The notes beneath the pieces are model-generated. The model saw only the letters and a program-made list of their open reading frames with translations, made no database searches and was not told where the DNA came from. A DNA stretch of 5,228 nucleotides from Candidatus Aminicenantota bacterium (GTDB lineage: Bacteria > Acidobacteriota > Aminicenantia > Aminicenantales > Saccharicenantaceae): NCBI GenBank assembly GCA_022867105.1, contig JALHVH010000072.1:1-5228 (forward strand). Direction: 5' to 3'. Both the position numbers and the translations under genes were made by a program. Within the stretch, counting starts at the first letter, position 1, and the number at the start of each line of letters is the position of its first letter. Shown here piece by piece: positions 1 through 5,228 of the stretch.

Positions 1-118
1 CTATCATTTGTATCGTAAATAGTTGATTAAAAATAGGTTCCAATGAGTTTGCAACTTATTGAAAATAAAATAAATACGAATTTTTTAGACGCTTGGGCAA
101 TCGCTTCCAAAATGACGA
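1..118. other. AT-rich intergenic sequence, no gene seen
   Basis: Positions 1-90 are about 23% GC with A-rich and T-rich tracts (62-75, 81-86), far below the neighbouring coding sequence. No open frame with protein-like composition and no convincing promoter pair was found: TTGCAA at 49-54 and TAAAAT at 66-71 are separated by only 11 bases. A small hairpin lies at 41-61. From 91 the GC content rises towards the inverted repeat. This may be the spacer between this operon and an unseen neighbour on the left. Confidence 0.6.
41..61. other. Small hairpin, 9-bp stem and 3-base loop
   Basis: CAATGAGTT (41-49) pairs with AACTTATTG (53-61) around the loop TGC. The only imperfect pair, 45 with 57, is G-U in a plus-strand RNA and C-A in a minus-strand RNA. 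On the minus strand the stem is followed after five bases by TATTTTT, which makes a weak terminator for the operon conceivable. In such AT-rich sequence a chance hairpin is also plausible. Confidence 0.35.
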
Positions 119-265
119 AAGATCTGGTTCTCTTACGTTTAATGTGGGCTGGGGAGTGAATGGGATGAACCGAGCGGACCTTGAAGGTTTAGCCTTACCG
201 GACCGTCCTGTCCGAGCTATGAACCCAGCCCACATTAAATTAAATAGAAGAAAACAAAAGATCTT
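119..265. repeat. Long interrupted inverted repeat at the operon 3' end
   Basis: Left arm 119-153 and right arm 224-265 are complementary in three blocks: 119-125 with 259-265 (7 bp, AAGATCT), 127-134 with 248-255 (8 bp, one mismatch or wobble) and 138-153 with 224-239 (perfect 16 bp, TTTAATGTGGGCTGGG). Unpaired bases are 126 opposite 256-258, and 135-137 opposite 240-247. The one imperfect position is U-G in a minus-strand transcript but C-A in a plus-strand one, so an RNA fold is better on the operon strand. The enclosed 70 bases contain a small hairpin (199-203 with 210-214, CGGAC/GTCCG) and a second short one (178-181 with 185-188). The right arm overlaps the TAA stop of the propeller gene (264-266). 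No strong T-run follows on the minus strand (only TTT, then mixed sequence), so it is not a classical intrinsic terminator. It could be an atypical terminator or mRNA-end stabiliser, a MITE-like element, or a structured RNA. Confidence 0.7.
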
Positions 266-3200
266 AATGCATGATTTCAGGGATTTCCGGAAAAGGCTTG
301 AGGCCGTGGTCCTTGAAGACCTGGTTCAGTTTGGGAAGTTCGGCGGTGATCAACGTGTTGAGAGTTTCCACGGAAGCGTCGATCATGATGCCGATCTCAT
401 GAAATAGGGCCAGCTCGGCCTCGGTCGGTGCAGATGGAAACCCGACGATCGACAGCCCCAAGGTCATCAGCTGGATGGACCGGGAGCCGCCGCGCAAGGA
501 TTGTTCCAGAGAGCCTTGAGAGGCCATCATGTCGCCGGGGAGGACGTCCTTTTCAAGCTTGGCGAAGGTGCCCAGGAAGGCCTCTAGGGATGAACGAAAA
601 AGGACTGATTTGTCCCCTGCCGTTTTAATGTCCGGTTGAAGCCCGTCCAGGTGCCTGCGGATGTTTTTGACCGCCGTCACGGCCAGTCCAAGTTTCCTTG
701 AGGTTTTGAGGAGTTCGGCCAGGCAATCCCTTTGGGCGGTCCATTGGGCCTCGGGGAAATCGACCCGCGGGTCGGCAAGGACTTGCGCAGGACAAGCGTA
801 AGATGTCCCTGCCAGCGTGACCTCCAGGGCGTAGGTCCCGGGGCGAACGCTGGGCAGGGAGACGGCGATTCCCGACCCCGAATATTTCTTCCCGTCGGCG
901 GCCGCGGGCAGGAATTGAAAATTCCAGGCATCTCTCTGGAGGCCGGCCTTCTGGTTCAGGTCGAATTCCGTGAGCGTCACGCCCGCCCCGTCCTTGACCG
1001 CAATCCTTGTCTTTTCCTTGATGGCGCTCTTGCTCCAGGTCGTGACGAAGATCCCAGCCGGAGGGTTCTTCCCAAGGAAGATGGGCTTGCTGTAGGGCTC
1101 TCCCTTGACCGTGCTCCAGAAAAGGGTCGCCGGCCGGGCTTTGAAAAGATGGAAATCCGAGACGAGGACCGCCTCCGACATCTCCTGGAGGAACGAAATG
1201 TCGTCCAGGATCCAGACTCCCCTGCCGTGGGTCCCGATGATCAGGTCGTTTTCCCTCGGATGGACGGCGATGTCGTGGACGGCGACCGTCGGCAGGTTGT
1301 TCTTGAGGGAGAACCAGGTCGCTCCGCCGTCCAGGGACGCGAAGATACCGAATTCCGTGCCCGCGTAGAGGAGGTTCCTGTTCTTCGGGTCCTCCCGGAC
1401 GACGTGGACCCAGCCGAAGGGCAGGTTCCCCTTGATGGGCTTCCATGTTTTGCCGAAATCGGCGGTTTTGTACAGGTGGGTCGCATAATCGTCGGTCCGG
1501 TGGCCGTCGAAGGCGGCGAAAGCCGTCCCCGCGTCGAAGCGCGAGGCTTCCACCCTGGAGCACCAGGTATTCTTGGGAAGGCCCTGGACGCCGCCGATGA
1601 CGTTCTTCCAGGTCTTGCCGCCATCCCTGGTCACCTGGAGATTCCCGTCGTCCGTTCCGCACCAGAGGGTTCTTTTATCCAGCGGCGATTCCGCGATCGT
1701 CACGATCGTGCAATGGACCTCGGCGCCGGTGCTCTCGAAGGAGATCGGTCCTCCCGAGTCCTTTTGTTTGGCCGGGTCGTTGGTGGTCAGGTCCGGGCTG
1801 ATCGTCTCCCAGGAGTTCCCTCCGTCCGTTGTCCTGAAGAGAAAATTCCCGCCGCAATAGACGGTCTTGGGGTCGTTCGGAGAAACCAGGACCGGGGAGT
1901 TCCAGTTGAAGCGGTAGGGCGGTTCCTTCCAGGAAGCGGCCGGCCGTATGGATTTCGACCTGCCGATCCTCAGGTCGCTTCGGGCGAGCCCGTTCATCTG
2001 CGAGTTGCTGTAGACGGTGTTCGGGTCGGAGGGGTCGGGCTTGACGAAGAACCCGTCTCCCCCGCCGACCATCTCCCATTCCTCGTTGGCGATGCCTCTC
2101 GGGTCGAGCGAGGCGCTCGGGCCTCCCCAGGAGCCGTTGTCCTGGAGGCCGCAATAGACATGATACGGCGTCCTCATGTCGTAGCCGACCTGGTAGACCT
2201 CGGCCAAGTCCATGCTTTGGACCGCCTGCCAGGTCTTGCCTCCGTCGTAGGAAATGTCCACCCCGCCGTCGTTCCCGTCGATGAGATGAAGGGGGTCGGA
2301 AGGGTCGATCCAGAAGCCATGATGATCGGGGTGGATCCCCGCCCCGATGGGTTTGAACTTCTGCCCCATGTCGTTCGACACGAAAAGGCCCGTCGAAAGG
2401 ACATAGACCGTCTTGTCGTCGCCAGGGTCCACGTGGATCTGGCTGTAGTAGAACGGGCGCGAATTGACCCGCTTGAATGTGGCTGTGTCGCACGTCCTCT
2501 TCCAGCTTTCCCCGCAGTCCTCGGAGCGCCAGATGCCTCCGTCCTTGTGCTCGACGAGGGCGTAAACGACGCCCGGCTTGCTCCGGGCGACTCCAATGCC
2601 GATCCGGCCCATGATGCCTTCGGGAAGGTCCTTCGTGAGCCGCCTCCAGGTCACTCCGCCGTCGTCGGACTTATAAAGGCCGCTTCCGGGCCCGCCGCCG
2701 GTGAAATCGTAAGGCAGCCGTCTGTGCTCGTAGGCGGCCGCATAAAGGACGAGAGAGTTGCCGGGGTCCATGGCGATGTCCGCAAACCCAGTGTTATCAT
2801 TGACATAGAGAACTTTCGTCCACGATTTGCCGCCATCGAGGGTCCGGTAAACCCCCCGGTCGGGATTGGGACCCCAGAGGTGTCCCATCGCGGCGACGAA
2901 CACGATGTTGGGGTCTCCCTCGTTGATGACAATTCGGCTGATATGCCGCGTCTCCTTGAGCCCCATGTTCGTCCAGTTTTTGCCCGCGTCGATGGACTTG
3001 TAAACGCCGTCGCCGATCGTGACGCTGTTCCGGCAGGTGGCCTCGCCGGTCCCCGCCCAAACGATGGAGGGGTTGGACCGGGACACGGCGATGTCGCCCA
3101 CGGATACCGCGGACTCCCTGAAAAAGACCGGCGACCAGATCGTCCCGTTGTTCTCGGATTTCCATACCCCGCTCGGTCCAATGGCCGCGTAGATCGTTGA

Positions 3201-3392
3201 GGGGCTGCTCTCCACGACGTCGATATCGACCGTCCGGCCGCCCATGATGGCCGGCCCGATGCCGCGCCATTGGAACTTGTCGAAGAGCCCCGCGACCTTG
3301 TCCGCGCTCTGGGCGCTAAGGGGCGCCGCGGCCGCTCCTAAAAGGATGAACACAATCGAGAGCACGGCGCGACACCGGGGTTTGTTGTCCAT
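264..3392 (-). CDS. Secreted sortilin/VPS10-like BNR-repeat beta-propeller protein
   Basis: This complete 1042-residue protein is probably exported. A signal peptide is visible: basic N-end (K4, R6, R8), hydrophobic core about 9-23 and a plausible cleavage after Ala27 (LSA-QS); Cys7 precedes the core, so this is not a lipobox. Residues about 40-731 form a beta-propeller array with eleven S/T-x-D-x-G-x-x-W/F Asp boxes at 79, 133, 184, 242, 290, 339, 381, 521, 588, 643 and 686, closing with THGRGVWILDD (721-731). The motifs at 79 (SENNGTIW) and 339 (SNDMGQKF) are degenerate. GIGPAIMGGR (44-53), GTGEA (114-118), MGHLWGPN (169-176) and GGGPGSGLYKS (232-242) are typical of the family often annotated as glycosyl hydrolase, sortilin-like or photosystem II stability factor-like. 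Residues about 775-875 resemble a FlgD-like Ig domain (AGLQRDAWNF, RPGTYALEVTLAG, DPRV), followed by a helical tail (880-1042). The start is fixed by an AAGGAGGT site. No catalytic residues can be assigned: Asp boxes are structural, so hydrolase labels are unproven. Binding of peptide or polysaccharide is possible. Confidence 0.94.
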   Translation of the reverse strand: MDNKPRCRAVLSIVFILLGAAAAPLSAQSADKVAGLFDKFQWRGIGPAIMGGRTVDIDVVESSPSTIYAAIGPSGVWKSENNGTIWSPVFFRESAVSVGDIAVSRSNPSIVWAGTGEATCRNSVTIGDGVYKSIDAGKNWTNMGLKETRHISRIVINEGDPNIVFVAAMGHLWGPNPDRGVYRTLDGGKSWTKVLYVNDNTGFADIAMDPGNSLVLYAAAYEHRRLPYDFTGGGPGSGLYKSDDGGVTWRRLTKDLPEGIMGRIGIGVARSKPGVVYALVEHKDGGIWRSEDCGESWKRTCDTATFKRVNSRPFYYSQIHVDPGDDKTVYVLSTGLFVSNDMGQKFKPIGAGIHPDHHGFWIDPSDPLHLIDGNDGGVDISYDGGKTWQAVQSMDLAEVYQVGYDMRTPYHVYCGLQDNGSWGGPSASLDPRGIANEEWEMVGGGDGFFVKPDPSDPNTVYSNSQMNGLARSDLRIGRSKSIRPAASWKEPPYRFNWNSPVLVSPNDPKTVYCGGNFLFRTTDGGNSWETISPDLTTNDPAKQKDSGGPISFESTGAEVHCTIVTIAESPLDKRTLWCGTDDGNLQVTRDGGKTWKNVIGGVQGLPKNTWCSRVEASRFDAGTAFAAFDGHRTDDYATHLYKTADFGKTWKPIKGNLPFGWVHVVREDPKNRNLLYAGTEFGIFASLDGGATWFSLKNNLPTVAVHDIAVHPRENDLIIGTHGRGVWILDDISFLQEMSEAVLVSDFHLFKARPATLFWSTVKGEPYSKPIFLGKNPPAGIFVTTWSKSAIKEKTRIAVKDGAGVTLTEFDLNQKAGLQRDAWNFQFLPAAADGKKYSGSGIAVSLPSVRPGTYALEVTLAGTSYACPAQVLADPRVDFPEAQWTAQRDCLAELLKTSRKLGLAVTAVKNIRRHLDGLQPDIKTAGDKSVLFRSSLEAFLGTFAKLEKDVLPGDMMASQGSLEQSLRGGSRSIQLMTLGLSIVGFPSAPTEAELALFHEIGIMIDASVETLNTLITAELPKLNQVFKDHGLKPFPEIPEIMH

Positions 3393-3395
3393 AGG

Positions 3396-3403
3396 ACCTC
3401 CTT
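3396..3403 (-). promoter_or_regulatory. Strong ribosome binding site of the propeller gene
   Basis: On the minus strand AAGGAGGT is a full match to the anti-Shine-Dalgarno sequence, inside the 18-base gap after the tldE stop. Only CCT separates it from the ATG, so the GGAGG core is four bases from the start, slightly short of the usual spacing. No better start is available, because the signal peptide begins at this Met. Confidence 0.85.
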
Positions 3404-3410
3404 GACGGCC

Positions 3411-4745
3411 TCATTCCCCTCCGATCTGCATGAGCTTGATCCGAAAGGTCGGGGCCGTCACCGTCCGGTCGAGGTCGAGATCATCGGCGACCAGGTCGAT
3501 GCCGTTGAGCATCTCGTCGGCCGTTGCGGCGATGGTCAGCCCTTTGACCGGGAAAGCGACCTTCCCGTCCTCGATCCAGAAGCCCGAGGCGCCGCCGCTG
3601 AAATTCCCGTTGACGGGATTAATGCCGTATCCAGTGACCTCCTTGAGCCAGAGGCCGGTCTTTGTGGCCTTGATGACGTCCTCGGGTTTGGCCTGTCCGG
3701 CCGCCATGTAGAACGCGTGGGGCCCGATGCCGGGAAGGGACGTGAATCCGTCGCGGGAGGCGTTCCCCGTGCTCTTGAGTCCCGCCCGTTTGGCGACGAT
3801 CGTGTTATACAGGAAACCTTTGAGGACGCCCTTGTCGACGATGATCCGTTTTTGCGTTGGAACGCCTTCGCCGTCGAAAGGTTCACTGCCCATCCCCTTT
3901 TCACGGGTGCCGTCGTCGATAAGTGTTACGAGTTCCGAGGCGATTTTTTGGTCCATATTCTTGCCGAGGAAGCTCGCCCCCTGGAGCACGGACTCCCCGT
4001 TGATGGCCCCCAGGATCCCCCCCAGGAGGGCATAAGCGACCTCTCTGTCGAAGATCACGGCCGCCTTTTGGGTCTTCACCGGCCTCGGGTCGAGCATCGA
4101 ATACGCGTCGCGAGCCGCCTTGGCGGCGATCTCTTCCGCCGGTTTGAGGTCGGCGTAGAAGCGGCGGGCGCAGTATTCGCCCCCTGACGACTTCTGCTCG
4201 CCCTTCTCCGCCACGACCGAAATGCCGAAAGAACAGCCGGAGGATTTGGCGCTCTTCAGCAGGCTGTGGGAATTGGCCAGGAAGACCTCCCCCTCCCCTT
4301 CTCCGTAGGCCGAACCGGCGCTCTTGGTGACGCGCGGGTCTTTCATGGCGAGCTTTTCGACCTTCTTGGCCAGCTCGATCTTCGCGTCCATGGATATCTT
4401 CGCGATGCTTTCGTCATAAAGTCCGGCGACCTCGGTCATTCCTTTGTCATCCGGAAGGACATTATCGGGGTCGGCGGTCGAGATGCGGGCGAAATCGATG
4501 GCCCGGGAGATGGTATCCTCGAGAGCTTTCTCAGTGAAGTCGTTGCAGCTCGAAAAGGCCATCCGGCCCTTGACCAAGACCCGGAAGCCGGCCCCGTAAG
4601 CCGTCGCCTCCTGGATGGTCTCGATCTCGCCGTTACGGACCTCGACGCTCAGGTTGCGGCCCGTCTCGAGGTAGACCTCGGCCGCGTCGGCCCCCCTCTT
4701 CAGGCATTTCTTGACGAGTTGTTCGGAGAGTCCCTTGTAATCCAT
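3411..4745 (-). CDS. pmbA: TldE/PmbA, non-catalytic partner of TldD protease
   Basis: This complete 444-residue protein matches the usual length of PmbA/TldE (E. coli about 450). It pairs with TldD to form the sealed proteolytic chamber; TldE itself lacks the metal site, and no HExxxH is present in this sequence. Family landmarks are the N-terminal helix and strand region (about 5-65, with RNGEIETIQEATAYGAGFRV at 37-56), a central region with PFDGEGVPT (289-297), LYNTIVAKRAGLKSTGNA (312-329), TGYGINPVNGNFSGGASGFW (371-390), IEDGK (391-395) and PVKGLTIA (399-406), then the terminal IGGE. The ATG at 4745 is chosen because similarity to the family starts there and AAAGGAAA lies about 7 bases upstream; the open frame continues upstream to 4898, but those 51 residues are Arg/Ser/Ala-rich and overlap tldD out of frame. 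The gene lies 22 bases after tldD and 18 bases before the propeller gene. The only mild variation seen is TIAATADEML, where many homologues have a TIAGN-type stretch. Confidence 0.96.
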   Translation of the reverse strand: MDYKGLSEQLVKKCLKRGADAAEVYLETGRNLSVEVRNGEIETIQEATAYGAGFRVLVKGRMAFSSCNDFTEKALEDTISRAIDFARISTADPDNVLPDDKGMTEVAGLYDESIAKISMDAKIELAKKVEKLAMKDPRVTKSAGSAYGEGEGEVFLANSHSLLKSAKSSGCSFGISVVAEKGEQKSSGGEYCARRFYADLKPAEEIAAKAARDAYSMLDPRPVKTQKAAVIFDREVAYALLGGILGAINGESVLQGASFLGKNMDQKIASELVTLIDDGTREKGMGSEPFDGEGVPTQKRIIVDKGVLKGFLYNTIVAKRAGLKSTGNASRDGFTSLPGIGPHAFYMAAGQAKPEDVIKATKTGLWLKEVTGYGINPVNGNFSGGASGFWIEDGKVAFPVKGLTIAATADEMLNGIDLVADDLDLDRTVTAPTFRIKLMQIGGE

Positions 4746-4751
4746 GATCGT

Positions 4752-4758
4752 TTCCTTT
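4752..4758 (-). promoter_or_regulatory. Ribosome binding site of tldE/pmbA
   Basis: On the minus strand AAAGGAA ends six bases before the ATG at 4745, with its GGA core seven bases away, a normal distance. It lies inside the 22-base tldD-tldE gap and decides the start at 4745 over the longer frame beginning at 4898. Confidence 0.75.
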
Positions 4759-4767
4759 CGCTCCCTG

Positions 4768-5228
4768 TCAGGCCTTGGCCCTCGTTCCGCCGACGTTGAT
4801 GCCGCGGATCCTGACGGTCGGCTGGCCGGCGCTGACCTCGGCGGCCTGTCCCTTGCCGCAGATCCCCGGGCCGAAGTCCAGATCGTCGCCGACGGCATCG
4901 ATATTGGAGATGATGTCCAGGCAGCTCCCGATCAAGGTGGCCCCCTTGACCGGCGTCGTTTTCTTCCCGTCCTCGATGAGGTAGGCTTCCCGGCAGGTGA
5001 AGTTGAAGACACCGTCCGTCGGGTTGACGCTGCCGCCGCTTAGGCTCTGGACGTAGATCCCGCTCTTCGTCGAAGCCAGGATGTCGGCCGGCTTGCTTTT
5101 GCCGTTTTCGATGAACGTGTTCGTCATCCGCGGTATCGGGATGTAGCGGAAGCTTTCCCGGCGGCCGTTTCCGGTCCGTTCCATCTTGAGCTGTTTGGCC
5201 GAGAGGACATCGCTCATGAAGGTCATCA
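4768..5228 (-). CDS. tldD: TldD metalloprotease subunit, C-terminal part (5' end beyond window)
   Basis: This is the catalytic subunit of the TldD-TldE heterodimeric zinc protease, a cytoplasmic enzyme known from E. coli to degrade unfolded peptides and to take part in microcin B17 maturation and CcdA antitoxin turnover. About 152 codons are visible and the frame stays open to the right edge; E. coli TldD has about 480 residues, so roughly two thirds is missing, including the region of the HExxxH zinc motif. Family hallmarks seen here, numbered from the Met at 5226, are TGNGRRES (18-25), PIPRMTNT (30-37), SGIYVQSLSGGSVNPTDGVF (55-74), AYLIEDGK (81-88), PVKGATLIG (92-100), GICGKGQ (121-127) and the terminal GGT. 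Cys123 in GICGKGQ (codon 4858-4860) aligns with the C-terminal cysteine that ligates zinc in E. coli TldD. The Met at 5226 is internal, not the start. The gene ends with TGA 22 bases before tldE, as expected for partners made together. Family assignment is very secure; activity is inferred. Confidence 0.96.
   Translation of the reverse strand, partial: MTFMSDVLSAKQLKMERTGNGRRESFRYIPIPRMTNTFIENGKSKPADILASTKSGIYVQSLSGGSVNPTDGVFNFTCREAYLIEDGKKTTPVKGATLIGSCLDIISNIDAVGDDLDFGPGICGKGQAAEVSAGQPTVRIRGINVGGTRAKA

Noticed and set aside
23..77. Plus-strand promoter in the AT-rich segment
   Set aside because: Candidate -35 (TTGATT 23-28, TTGCAA 49-54) and -10 (TAAAAT 66-71) boxes do not have a 16-18 base spacing, and such matches are expected by chance at 23% GC.
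154..223. tRNA-like or known riboswitch fold in the loop of the inverted repeat
   Set aside because: A GGTTCAT stretch on the minus strand recalls a T-loop, but there is no acceptor stem with the right spacing, no anticodon arm and no CCA. No known riboswitch consensus was recognised.
118..264. AAAGATCT at 118-125 and 257-264 as a target-site duplication
   Set aside because: The copies do not abut the perfect inverted repeats, and because AGATCT is palindromic they fit better as the outermost paired block of the inverted repeat.
93..407. A 104-codon plus-strand frame starting at TTG and running through the inverted repeat into the propeller gene's 3' end
   Set aside because: Its second half is exactly codon-aligned antisense to the propeller gene and its first half reads through the inverted repeat. 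There is no ribosome binding site and no recognisable protein family.
732..3200. An 822-codon open frame antisense to the propeller gene
   Set aside because: It is in codon register with the sense gene, so a stop would need a TTA, CTA or TCA codon in the sense strand, and these are rare in this GC-rich gene. Sense-strand family motifs are decisive; the antisense product is low-complexity in Arg, Gly, Val and Asp.
4746..4898. 51-residue N-terminal extension of TldE
   Set aside because: It overlaps tldD in another frame, has Arg/Ser/Pro-rich shadow composition, and a good ribosome binding site precedes the ATG at 4745.
5224..5226. ATG at 5226 as the start of tldD
   Set aside because: The visible sequence begins well inside the TldD family alignment and the frame is still open at the window edge, so this Met is internal.

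Overview
The window holds the end of a compact three-gene operon on the minus strand, read from the right edge to the left: the 3' part of tldD, then tldE (pmbA), then a large secreted beta-propeller protein of the sortilin/VPS10-like BNR class. The intergenic gaps are only 22 and 18 bases, and each downstream gene has its own Shine-Dalgarno sequence, so one transcript is likely. Its promoter lies outside the window to the right. There is no tRNA, rRNA, CRISPR array or recognisable transposase gene.

TldD and TldE form a heterodimeric zinc metalloprotease that degrades or trims unstructured peptides. TldD carries the metal site; only its C-terminal part is visible here, but that part includes the cysteine expected as a zinc ligand. 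TldE is complete and, as usual, has no HExxxH motif. The third gene encodes a 1042-residue exported protein with a signal peptide, eleven Asp-box (BNR) repeats, an Ig-like domain and an uncharacterised helical tail. Its biochemical role is unknown. A functional link to TldD/TldE is suggested only by operon structure.

The left 263 bases are non-coding. Positions 1-90 are very AT-rich (about 23% GC). Positions 91-239 return to about 50% GC. The region from 119 to 265 is a long interrupted inverted repeat (31 base pairs in three blocks, including a perfect 16-bp block) that encloses about 70 bases and runs into the stop codon of the propeller gene. It is either the 3' end structure of the operon mRNA or a small MITE-like/structured repeat inserted at the gene's end. 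This is the least explained part of the window.

Organism: the GC-rich genes, strong AAGGAGGT-type ribosome binding site, AT-rich spacer and large secreted VPS10/BNR protein fit Acidobacteriota or Candidatus Aminicenantes. This is a guess from gene content and style, not a phylogenetic result. The well-formed Shine-Dalgarno argues somewhat against Bacteroidota, where such proteins also occur.
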